From positions 372,001 through 436,000 of the forward strand of contig JALJCO010003064.1 in assembly GCA_023101725.1 (NCBI GenBank): a stretch of 64,000 nucleotides of DNA, written 5' to 3'. Source of the stretch: Atherinomorus stipes (lineage: Eukaryota; Chordata; Actinopteri; Atheriniformes; Atherinidae). How positions within the stretch are numbered: the first letter of the stretch is position 1; the number at the start of each line of letters is the position of its first letter. A program made the position numbers and the translations under genes. Shown here piece by piece: positions 36,733 through 47,300 of this stretch. Below the pieces are notes generated by a model. It searched no databases. It had not been told where the DNA came from and saw nothing but the letters and a program-made list of their open reading frames with translations.

Positions 36733-36937
36733 ATGGGCTCTATGCACAACTCCACTACTCCTGCTAGGTGTCTTTGCTTCTGTCCTCATTACTGGATGAA
36801 CTGATTAACCCAGGTGTGTCTGGCCAGTTACTGAGATCAGACACACCTGGGTTAATTAGTTCATCCAGTAATGAAAGACAGGAAACAAAGGAGCTACCTT
36901 AAGTTCAGGAAGTGGTGGGCTGTGCATAGAGCCCATT
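36733..36937. repeat. Large subterminal hairpin in the Tc1-like element
   Basis: The two sides, about 95 bp each, are imperfect reverse complements. Anchors are AATGGGCTCTATGCACAA against TGTGCATAGAGCCCATT at the outside, and ACTGGATGAACT plus ACCCAGGTGTGTCT against AGACACACCTGGGT plus AGTTCATCCAGT at the inside, with a loop of about 15 nt. Confidence 0.9.
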
Positions 36938-37060
36938 AGACCAGCCTGGTGGCAAATATTCATTAATTGCACATTGCACCAGTAAGAGCAGAGTGTGAAG
37001 GTTCAATTAGCAGGGTAAAAAGCACGGTTTTGTTTAAAACATTGCAATGGATACAACATT

Positions 37061-37735
37061 GTATCAGAGTTCAAAAGAGGACAAATTGTTGGTGCATGTC
37101 CTGCTGGCGCATCCGTGACCAAGACAAGTCTTTGTGATGTATCAAGAGCCACAGTATCCAGGGTAATGTCAGCATACCACCAAGAAGGACGAACCACATC
37201 CAACAGGATTGACTGTGGACGCAAGAGGAAGCTGTCTGAACGGGATGTTCGGGTGCTAACCCGGATTGTATCCAAAAAACGTAAAACCACAGCTGCCCAA
37301 ATCACGGCATTTGCTTGGCCCAGGACTTGTGCTAGATGGGCCAAGGACTACTGAACCATTCTGGAGGACCATGTGCATCCAAAGGTTCAAACATTGTATC
37401 CTGAAGGCGGTGCAGTGTATCAGGATGACAATGCACAAATACAGACAGCAAGACTGATGAAAGATTGGTTTGATGAACATGAAAGTGAAGTTGAACATCT
37501 CCCATGGCCTGCAAAGTCACCAGATCTAAATATTATTGAGCCACTTTGGGGAGTTTTGGAGGAGCGAGTCAAGAAACCTTTTCCTCCACCAGCATCACGT
37601 AGTGACCTGGCCACTATCCTGCAAGAAGTATGGCTTAAAATCCCTCTGACCACTGTTCAGGGCTTGTATATGTCATTTCCAAGACGAATTGTCGCTGTAT
37701 TGGTCACAAAAGGAGGCCCCACACCATACAAATAA
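37061..37735 (+). pseudogene. Tc1-like transposase, broken and missing its centre
   Basis: The N-terminal part (37061-37310) carries the paired helix-turn-helix: SEFKRGQIVGA, then VSRATVSRVMSAYHQEGR, the GRKRKL linker and TTAAQITA. The C-terminal part (37373-37735) carries YQDDNAQIQTA and WPAKSPDLNIIEPLW, the second Asp and the Glu of the DDE triad, and ends GGPTPYK before TAA. Between them lies only a short out-of-frame stretch around 37310-37372, so the first catalytic Asp region is deleted and the protein cannot be active. From the second Asp of QDDN to the Glu there are 36 intervening residues, not the 34 of classical Tc1. The start codon region is frameshifted (an ATG at 37049 is out of frame). 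Confidence 0.88.
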
Positions 37736-37786
37736 ATGATTGTGGTCTAAAACCAAGTGTTTCAGTTTCATTGTCTAACCCCTGTA

Positions 37787-39255
37787 CTTGGCAACACTAT
37801 GACCACAAAGAACGCTGTTGTTATTTTAAGCCATTTGTTAAAACTTATGTTCAGGATTTAGTTGTTTTTCTTACTCTCAAAACGCCTGCTATGGTCATCA
37901 CAGCTGGTTCCTTTCCTAAATATGTTTGGGTAACATTACTAATCTAAACTCCATACCAGTTCCAAAGCACATAATGCTATGCTTACTTAAAAAAAAAAAA
38001 AAAAATCTCATTGGTCTTTAAATACCGTAAATTCAGGGCTAAAAGCTGCTACTTTTTTTCACACGCTTTGAACACTGCGGGTTGAACAACAATGCGGCTG
38101 ATCAATGGATTGTTATGGGCAATGAGCTTCATGAAGAATAAAGGGGGTGGGGGTGAAACTGATCCTTCTCATTTACAGTATGATGTCTCTCATAGTGCTC
38201 GAGCCCTACACATCAAATCTTCATCATCCACTGCCCACAAACAGCGTTAAAACTGCTGCTGTATGAGGGACCTGGATTTGACACATGTTCGGGGGAGAAA
38301 ACGCCAAAAAAACGGAAAAGACTCCAGCTTTATGAGGCAAGATGATGGTTTGCCAGATGCTGGTGACATGAGGGGACCCACTGCTGGTTCTTCACATCAG
38401 TATGGTGTATGAGAATTCTAAAAACAGACTCTTCAATCCATGCAGTGGAGCTTTACAGATACTTTGGCCTCTCTGTTACCTCTATGATTAATACCTCTTA
38501 TCCCTGGTCATCTTTTTGCAGTGAGTTTAGGCTGTCTGTCATTTCTTAGCAGGTTTATTGTGGTGTGATATTCTTTCAGTTTTTTAATAATGGATTTAAT
38601 GATTCTGTGGGGTGGGATAGAGTTTTTAATATTTCCAAATAAGTCAACCCTAATATGCACCGCTCCTTAACTAATTAAGTGACTTCTGAAGGTACTCTGG
38701 AGCACAATATCCTGATATAGTGCTTCAAAAGGAAACAAACAAGAATTACACTGCTTTTTTCCTAAAGAAAAAGCATTTTTTAAATTCTAGTTTTACTTTA
38801 TCTACTAAGATGATTTTGAGTAAGTCTGCTGTATCCTGTTCCTGCTGTCATTTAACAACTTCATGTTGAGCACAAGCTGTTGCTTTGTAAGATTTATAAT
38901 TCTTATTCCTACAATATTCCTAAGGGTGAATGAATAAATGAGCTTGTTATGTTGATAGTAAGCTGTACAAATTAAGATAAAATATAAGAACTTAACGTGA
39001 AATGATATCAAAGGATTCCTCAGATAACGATCAATGTTACAGTGTTACAGTCATCGTCTCTCTGCAAGCTGTTAATTAGAAACTGTGCAGATTTTCCTTA
39101 TCTTTGTTGATTTGATTTGACTCAGTTACATCTGTTGTTGTCAGGAATACTTTTTTTCACATTCAGGGTCGTTGTGGTCTTCATCAACTACAATCTCTGT
39201 TTACCTAGTAGCTACCGGAAATTAAAGTAAATTTCATAATGACAGGCCACTGTTC
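37787..39255. other. Mostly non-coding stretch with a repeat fragment
   Basis: No gene was recognised. It includes an A-run at about 37988-38005. At about 38024-38100 the text TACCGTAAATTCAGGGCTAA, followed by GCTGCTACTTTTTTTCACACG and AACACTGCGG, resembles a common teleost repeat of the kind reading TACCGTAA...ATAAGCCGCTACTTTTT. The copy is diverged and its ends were not found. Confidence 0.4.
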
Positions 39256-39263
39256 GTCTTGCA

Positions 39264-40116
39264 CAGAGGTGTCCAAATTTTTCATTATTGAGGGCCGAAA
39301 TGACTTGAGGTGGATGGTCGCGGGTCAAAACTAAAAATTGTCCAAGTGTAAGAAATTGAATTTGTTTAGCCCATAGTTTAATTGTTCAAAATAAGACCAC
39401 ATAAAAAATGTGAAAGATTAATTAAACTGTTCTTTACAGTTTTCATTATTATTTTTTTCACAATACTTTGTATAAGGTTTTATTTTGGACAGCATCTTCT
39501 AACTTATTCTCTGATCATGGGCTTCCAGATATGAGCTGATCGATGGACCACAGCACCACGCGCCACCCTACCCACAGTGTAATACAATGTTAATTTGTGG
39601 TCACGAAAGCGAGTGCAACAATGGATAAATATCAAAAGAGCTTGTCACACTGCTGGGAAAATTAATATTTTTTCTTTTTAATAATGGATTCGATTTATAT
39701 CGCACTTTTTTTCCTATCTAGGAATTTAAAGCGCTCACAGTAGGTCCATTATTCATTCACTCCTCATTCATACGTGGTGATGGTAAGCTATGTATGTAGC
39801 CACAGCTGCCCTGGGGCAGACTGACGGAAGCGTGGCAGCCATTTCGCGCCTATGGCCCCTCCGACCACCACTGGAACATTCACACACATTCATACAAGGC
39901 AATGGGGGTTAAGTGTCTTGCCCAAGGACACAACGACATATGGCTTGGGGATCGGGATTGGAACCGCCGATCCTCTGATCATTAGCCACCTTGCCCTACC
40001 ACCTGAGCCACTGTCGCCCCATCATATTTTTTCTTAAAAAAGACAATGGGCAGCAGGCCAAAAATAACCACTCGTGGGCCAACTTTGGCCCCCGGGCCCC
40101 AAATTGGATAGCCCTG
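39264..40116. mobile_element. hAT-type element with 7/8 target duplication
   Basis: The flanking 8-mers are GTCTTGCA (39256-39263) and GTCTAGCA (40117-40124). The termini are CAGAGGTGTCCAAATTT and, inverted, CAGGGCTATCCAATTTGG, both followed by GGGCC-rich sequence. It has no intact ORF. A second repeat occupies 39683-40020. Confidence 0.75.
39683..40020. repeat. Interspersed repeat nested in the hAT element
   Basis: It starts near ATTTATATCGCACTTTTTTTC and ends near CACCTGAGCCACTGTCGCCCC, with GTGTCTTGCCCAAGGACACA and ATTGGAACCGCCGATCCTCT between. This wording is a frequent teleost interspersed repeat. The edges are approximate. Confidence 0.55.
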
Positions 40117-40489
40117 GTCTAGCAGCTTGTCTCACCAAAGGGTTTTACTCAACAAAGCCTTTACTGCATGGCCATGTTTACTTTGGTATTATTATGTAAA
40201 ATAACAACTTAAGTTCTTAATGGTCTTATTTGAGGTTTGTGTTGTGGAAGTCTCGATAGCTTCCTGTTACTTTTATTCTAAAGTCATTTTAACCTGAAGG
40301 GGACTGCAAGCAATTTCTTTGTACTTGTCCAATGACAATATTAAGTCTGATCTGATGTGGCCATCATTACTATTAAAATTATTCTTGAACAACCTGCTCT
40401 ACTTGACTTTGTTAACATTTTCCACTGCAAGATTTTTAAATGAAAACTTCTATGAAATAATATACTACTCCTACAGTATCTACTACTAC

Positions 40490-41320
40490 TACTACTAATA
40501 CATTTTATTTTATAGTACTTTTAAAAGGTCTCAAAGCAGCTATACAGATTAAATAAAAAAGACAAAAATACATAGAAGAAAACATACAAATTCAAATAAA
40601 ACACAGACAAGAATTTAATTCTAAAAGTCAAGAAATTTGAGTGGCGGTATTAAAGTAAAGGCAGGTTGAAACAGGTAGGTTTTTAGCTGTGATCTGAAAG
40701 AGGCTGGGTCACTGTTTTTTTTCCTTTTTTTTTTGACTGAGAAGGCCCTGTCACCTCAAGTTCGATGTTTGGTCCTGGTAATGATCAGGAGGGTTGGTTT
40801 GAAGAGTGGAGGGGGCAGGAAGGGGTGTCGGGGTGAAGCATGTCTTTTATGTAGACAGGGGAGACGAGCGGCAGAGTTTTGAATGTAGTGGAGTCTGTTG
40901 AGGGGAGTGGTAGAAGTGCCGTAAAGGAATGCTGTGGGGGGGGTGCAGTAGTCAATGCAGGATTTTATAAAAGCGTGGGGAAGGAGAGAGAGAGGATAAG
41001 GGTTTCAGCTGTGGGGGAAGGAGAGAGAGAGAGAGGGGCGGGCGCAATGTTTTTCAGATGGTGGAAAGCCGTTTAGACATGGTTATGCGTTAGGTGAAGG
41101 TGAGTTTAGAATCAAAAATAATGCCAAGGTTCTGGCAGTGGGGTGAGGGTGACAGGATGGAGCTGTCTAATGAGAGGCAGAAATCTGGGTTGACAGATTT
41201 AGTGGATATGTACAGTTGAATGTCATCAGCATAGCAGTGGAAAGGGAGACCGTGACAGTGGATGATCTGACTGAGGCGAAGGATACAGAGGATAAAGAGG
41301 AGAGGACCAAAACATTTCTC
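40490..41320 (-). pseudogene. L2-type LINE reverse transcriptase and 3' end, decayed
   Basis: Read on the minus strand from 41320: [12 protein letters not shown], then [13 protein letters not shown] with the YADD catalytic motif (around 41220-41240), then [15 protein letters not shown], a stop, RITMSKRLSTI, another stop, and further down QDFIKSWIDYCTPPTAFLYG, LNRLHYIQNSAARL, DPASFRSQLKTYLFQ and an AT-rich tail. This is the order of the C-terminal half of an L2/CR1-group ORF2: palm, thumb-like region and C-terminal domain. Stops, frameshifts and a purine-rich insertion around 40995-41036 show that it is dead, and the 5' part of the LINE is missing. Function in a full element would be reverse transcription at the target site. 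Confidence 0.8.
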
Positions 41321-43026
41321 TTAAGCTTTTAAGAATGTTTGTAACTTTTCCCCCCTTCTCCTTTTTGTGTCTATTCAGTTATCTTTTTTTTTTCTTGCAT
41401 AATAATAAAAGGGTAAAACTTTTAGGCAATACTCTAATCAGAAAATCCTCTGGTTTTAATAGTCACTTCCCAAATAGTGCAGCTGTGATATTAATGTTTT
41501 ATGAGCCCTGATGAACTACATGAATTGATCGTTTGAAAAATAAACGATAAAAAAAGAAGCATGAAATAAACTAAAACAAAATGACTTAAGATTACTTTAG
41601 ATTTAGTCTAAAACATACAACATCGTGTTACTCTAGCTATTGTGTAGTCCATCATTTTGTTTTAGTTTTTGCCTTTTATTGCATTTTTCCAGCTGAAAGG
41701 AAAGAAATGTTCAAAGAGCAACAACTGCAAAGTCTGTGGCCAGTTTCAGTCTTTCGTAGACATTAATAATTTTACTTTTTTTTACTTTATTTTTTTTTAC
41801 ATTTTACAATGAATCATTCTTCCAGGATTTACTCAATCTTTGGGAGCATATCATAATTATCCTCTTTTTCAGGGAGATAATATATTTCTACAGTGATTTT
41901 TACAACTAATCCTGGATAATGGAAGAATCAGCAAAAAGATTGTCAGACCTTGAATGAGATGGTGGTTTGATGCTTGACATTAAGAGTGATTTGCTAATAA
42001 AACCATTCTAAGGAGACTGGAGCAAACATTAAAACTCACTAACTTGTATAGTTATTGCATTTCAGCAATGTTAAACAGCTGGTGGACTGGCAAAGTGGGT
42101 AATCACAGATCTCATTTACATAAACACAAGTGAGTATTTGTTGAAATAAAAATGCTGCACCAAAATGAGGAGGTTTTGTTTCATAAGAAAAAAAAATAAT
42201 CCAACGCACCTGCAGAAAAACACACACCAGAGGTCTGAACATTTTCTCCTGAGACAAGTCATAATGTGTGGAGGGCAATCCAACCTGAACCACAGAGTGC
42301 TATAATGGCAACCAGCCACTTTAGCAGAGACACATACCCTGTCAGAGGCACTGCCGAAAGCACAATCTTAGCCATTTTGGCACAGACTACACCAGGAGGG
42401 AGCCTTATCACTTCTATCATGATGAGAACCCCTTTTATAACTACTCATGTGCTCCTTTTCATTTGTCACATTCCTCGTTTATCAGGGCCTTTCAATGAAA
42501 CACTCCTGTTTCTTTTTTCATCTTCCATTGCCTGTTCCTTTCTCCCTCTACTCTTTTGAATTTTACATTCACCATCTCTCTTCATCTGTTTCCTTCAGGC
42601 ACTCTGCACTATCACTGATGCTCTATGCGCCATCAGAGAGGAGACTGAAGAGGCTGGGAGGGTAAATAGGCATTGGGGCATCAAGCACACAGCTTCCTGG
42701 CAAACAGAGAGGCGGGCATCATCAGCAGAATATTGAGAAAACCACCCTGACAGAAGGAATCAGACAGCAAATGGACCTTGCAGTCAAGTGTGTTGAATCA
42801 TTCAACAGCTAGTAACAGGAAAGCACATCAAAATAACAGCTGATAAGTGAACAGTGTGTATGCATGTGTGTTTTCGGTATGCATGGTATGACTTTGCAGC
42901 TTTGTACTAGCAAGTCATAGACGATTTACCATTTGCAGCACTTCCGTTTTAATCTGAAGAGGAAGGTCACCTGAAAAAGTTTATAGAATGTCACTTAAAT
43001 TGAGAATGAAGGTTTTAAACTGTATT
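41321..43026. other. Non-coding stretch, no gene recognised
   Basis: AT-rich with short T-runs. No exon or bounded element was seen. Confidence 0.5.
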
Positions 43027-43710
43027 TTAAAGGGACTTGAGGCAAGATTAAGAAACGAAACACGCGACTGCCGCGATTGGCGCTTCAGGTAACTGCAGCC
43101 AGGAGCCAAGCCGTCACGGGAGCGTGCACAAACTGAAGCTATGATGCTGTGTACTCACCTTTCTCTCCGTAGTTATACTTTGTAGAGGTCTTTCAGTTGA
43201 TCTGGATCGTTTGCTGACGGCAGAATAATCCATAACAATCGCTTACAGTGTTTGAATTTACCGCGACCGGCTTCGTCCTATATCAAAACAGCGGATGTAG
43301 CGTCATGTGACGTCACGTCCGCATGGTAGAGCTGGAAAACTATAATGTTGTTTACTAAACTTTTTCTTCGTAGTTACAATTTTTAATGGTCTTTCAGTTG
43401 ATCTAGATCGTATTCTGACGGCAGAATAATCCATAACTATCGCTTACGGTGTTTTTATTAAACGTGACCCTCTTTTCCTGCATCAAAACTGCGGATGTAG
43501 CGTCATTTGACGTCACGTCCCCAGGGCAGCGCGGGAAATTCGGACACCGAATTGCAGCGCATTTTGCAGCACACAGCCTGTTCAAGGCAACGGAGAGAAA
43601 CATGGGTGGAAACGTTATTTTTGGTATTTAGCGCTTCATCACCCATTAGTATGAAAAAAAGGGACATTCATGTTTGTTTTTTTTTTAATTCCTGCCTCAA
43701 GTCCCTTTAA
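43027..43710. mobile_element. Kolobok/T2-like MITE with TTAA target and tandem core
   Basis: TTAAAGGGACTTGAGGCA at the left (43027-43044) is exactly inverted at the right (43693-43710). The element would be the part inside TTAA target duplications (43027-43030 and 43707-43710). TTAA plus AGGGA ends fit the T2/Kolobok type known from frogs and fish. PiggyBac-like elements also use TTAA. The interior contains a 200-bp tandem duplication and no transposase. Confidence 0.8.
43161..43522. repeat. ~200-bp tandem duplication carrying CRE-like sites
   Basis: Two copies with a period of 200-201 bp share GTCTTTCAGTTGATCT, CTGACGGCAGAATAATCCAT, GCGGATGTAGCGTCAT and TGACGTCACGTCC. Each copy therefore contains the palindrome TGACGTCA, the consensus CREB/ATF site (at about 43308-43315 and 43508-43515). 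Confidence 0.85.
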
Positions 43711-44223
43711 TTGACTCCTGAAAGAATATATAAAGAAATGAAAGCTATATTTGTGTGCTTGTTGTGTAGGAGGATGAGAGGAGGGAGGTAAAGCCAGCAC
43801 AAGCCTGTGTTCGTTTTATGTAAACATGCTGCAATTTTAATGGACACTAACGTCCTTAGCAGGCCCCCATGCGAGGAGAAGGGGATTGGCAGGGAGGGAG
43901 GGAGGATGTGGGAGGCTTTCAGACCACTTTGCTCCTTTGAATCTGTCAATTTTGTCCTGCTTTCCCCATCCTCTCTCTCTCCTCATCTTCCCATCGTCTT
44001 TCACCCAAGGTTTGCTCATGCATGTTATCACTTAGCTGACAGCAGCAGGAGGCTACAGAGGAATTCTTACGCCCGAAATGCTCCCCTGGTGCTATCCAAC
44101 ACTCCACCACTCCATCTCCATTTTTGCTGCCATTGCCCCACAGCTGTCCTCCTCTCTCACTACTGTAACCATTATGCTATTATCCCTTCCCCAAATCCAA
44201 TATGTGTATGTCGTAATTAATGA
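43711..44223. other. Non-coding stretch, no gene recognised
   Basis: Pyrimidine-rich toward the right, leading into the TCCTC microsatellite. The open frames here are composition artefacts. Confidence 0.5.
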
Positions 44224-44339
44224 TCTCCTCTCCTCTCCTCTCCTCTCCTCTCCTCTCCTCTCCTCTCCTCTCCTCTCCTCTCCTCTCCTCTCCTCTCCTC
44301 TCCTCTCCTCTCCTCTCCTCTCCTCTCCTCTCCTCTCCT
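44224..44339. repeat. (TCCTC)23 microsatellite
   Basis: An uninterrupted pentanucleotide array of 116 bp, all pyrimidine on the + strand. Its perfection suggests it is recent and length-variable. Confidence 0.97.
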
Positions 44340-47300
44340 TATTGACAGGCTGGCTCTGTTCTCTGAGCTGGAAAAACTCTGATAAGCTCAGTCGACTTCA
44401 AACAGGTGTGACAGGTTTGCATTTCTCCCACCACCAGCTGACTCCCTCCCCTCCAGCAGTACCAAAACACTGCTACTAAATCCACAATTCTCCACCTTCA
44501 CCTGCTGCCAGTGCTCCATTATACGCCCCCACAGTTACTGTGCCACTCTGGGTGATAACCCAGATATAAGTGCCAGTCACCTCATGATTCTGCAATGGTG
44601 GTGACATAACCTTGAGCTGCCATTCTTCAGCTATAGACCTCACTAAAGTAAAAGTCAAAGAGTGAATTAAGGATCTTAAGTTCTAAATTAGCTTAGCTTT
44701 GTTGCTATAAGGTGAACAACTACAGATCTGAGCAGATTTACTGCATATGCAAGAATATTTCATTGTATACTTTACTTTATGCAGTAAGCCAATACTGCAA
44801 ATATTTGGTAAATCATATAAAGGGATGACAGCAAATTCATCAATCAAAAAAACCATAAGCTGACATCAAGTGACCGTCAAAGTAGAACCTGAGACTGGGG
44901 GGAAGTGCAGGGCAAAAACAGCTGGAAACACACTCCTGGCAGGACTGGAGTCATGCAAAACTAACCTCAATTGACAAAAAAAAAAAAAAACCTCTGGCCG
45001 AGGTTTGAAAAAGACCACAGGGCCTGGACAGTAGAACACTGGAGTAAGATCATCTTCTCACCATTTTATGGTGAGATGGAGACTGGAGAGCCTTATCTGA
45101 TGGGTAGCATCATAAGATCAATAAATGCCAGCAACAATGAAACAGGAAATTATGTAAATCAAGTAACTCACTAATAATGCATCATCACTTGATCCATGTT
45201 ACCCAGACAAAAACAGTCTTATTAAAATGTTCAGACAATCTAATCAGGTAAAATGTGAAGTTCAAAAACCATAGCAACTGCATATGATCTCTGTCTTTCT
45301 GTATCCTTTAAAACTGTTTTCCAATTGGACTTGATTTCCCAAATAGGTACTTTTCTCTGTCATAATTCTTATTTCATGAAGCCTGAATCTTTGCAGTAAT
45401 CAATATGGAGCCTTAGCTTTTGGTTGACGCCACACTTGAGCCAATAGGTGCTCTCATGCCTTAAGTTTACAACAATTAAGGACAGTCCGCACTGCAGCGC
45501 TCTCTCTTCTGTGTATGTGATGAACCACTGGTTTCTTTGGTGTAATGATGACTTGCACATAAGAAGTCAGATTCTCATTGAAGAATATATACTAACTTAG
45601 TCATTTTTTAAATTGTGAATGTGACCGTGGTTATCAAAAGTTTGTTCAGCCTCCAAACTATAGACTAATTTGATGGATGTTTTGTGTGTTACGCCATCTT
45701 GCGGCTGCGCCATTGCTTAGGGTGCTAGTCCTAATTACCTCAGCCAACATGGAAAGCAGCATGAATGTCAGGACTGGCAACAGTCATCTAAGGAAATGAT
45801 AACCTATAGGTATGTTATCTGGAGATCTCAAAGTTATTCTGACATATTATTTTTTAATAATGTTAACTATTATTAATCTTCAGAAACTGATTTTGATAAC
45901 TGACAAGCCACACTGGAAAATAAAATGCAAATCTTGCTATAACTTATCAAAGTTGGTAAAGAAAATCTTTAAAACTCTTGCAAAGGTAGTTTTCTTTTAT
46001 TTGGCTTTTGGAATTGTTTAAGGCTGTACAAATCTCGTAGTCTACATGAGTTCGGCTGAATGATTAACATTGCCCTGATCAGAGCAAATAAATTCCATTT
46101 ATTGCCTTCATTCTTTTAAATAACAGAAAACGTATCTGGGATAGTAAAAAAAAACAAAACACAACATGTAAACTGGATGTGGTATGTATGTGTGAATTTT
46201 GCACTAATAAAAAAAGCCGTCTTATTAAAAGACTGAAAAAAGAGACTGAGAAGTGGACCCTTATGTGCACCCACCAAGTATTAGACACTTTATATATTGT
46301 ACAGTATGTGTGAACACATTTGAGTGCTTCGACACGGGCACACACCCCAAACCAATAGAATTCTGCAACAGAAGTTACAAATCTTGTGACACGCAATCTT
46401 GAGATGACAGTTTAGCAAGAGTGGGATATAAAAAACATTAGGAAAGAAATATGCTGGTGAACAGCAGAGGGCAGGACATGGGGATGGGGGGAGAAGAATG
46501 AGTTTAGAACAACCTCCAGCATCCCAGTGTACTGTGAACAAGGTGAGGTCATCTCTAAGGGGAGCATGGGCTGAATTGTAATCACAACAATAAGGTCAAG
46601 TAATCCCCGTCTGCTGAAATGTCACTGTTCCCCTGTTCTGACACGACTCCCCATGCACCGCATCACAACAACCAGCTATCGATCACACACTAATTAGGAA
46701 TGGATGAGGCCTGGTGTATGCTGCGTAGGGTAAAGGGGGACACACAAGTGTGGGGAAAACTGCCCTCACGTACGCAATCGAGTTAAAATATATTGCTTTT
46801 AAATACACACTCACATTCATAGTTACGTGACTTACTTGTTTGTCTTAAATACACTCTCTTGGGACAGGAAGTCAGGTGAAAAATGTCAGCCTTAATTGAG
46901 CGCAGTCTGAACGGAAATGGGGTTGAGAGATGAAATGACCCCAGACTCAACACGCATGTACAAACAAATGAAAACAGATGGAACATGCAGATGCATAGCA
47001 GATCTTTCTCTTTTTCCTTTTTTTCAATCCGTCGCTGTCTTTAAAGAGAAGCTAAATGTTTCAAACTCAGTGCAATGAAAAACTTTAAAAAGATAGGAAC
47101 ATGACAAAGAGCATGAACTGCCGACCTCAGTTTGATGCAAATCGTTGCTACTTTTTTGGCTTTGTACGTGATCAGTTTTAGAGGAAGTGCTCCTGTAACT
47201 ACATACATGCAATTACACTTGTAAAGTAATGTGACAGAATCAAAATATAAAGTGAGAGGTCCCACTGGTTTTTGAAAGTTTTTCAATACTTTCAGTTTCT

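Larger units (their letters stand above)
36672..37784. mobile_element. Tc1/mariner-family element, internally deleted
   Basis: It has perfect 28-bp terminal inverted repeats (36672-36699 and 37757-37784, starting CAGGGGTTAGACAATGAAAC) and TA on both sides. The 1113-bp length is shorter than a complete element of this type. The interior has a large subterminal hairpin (36733-36937) and two separated transposase segments. The identical ends suggest little decay since insertion, although the transposase is broken. Confidence 0.93.

Noticed and set aside
44224..44339. Regular array considered as a CRISPR-like repeat
   Set aside because: It is a uniform pentanucleotide with no spacers; the setting is a eukaryotic genome.
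43807..44479. + strand frames of 137 and 133 codons
   Set aside because: The second is produced by the TCCTC array (LLSSPLLSSP text). The first has no recognisable domain.
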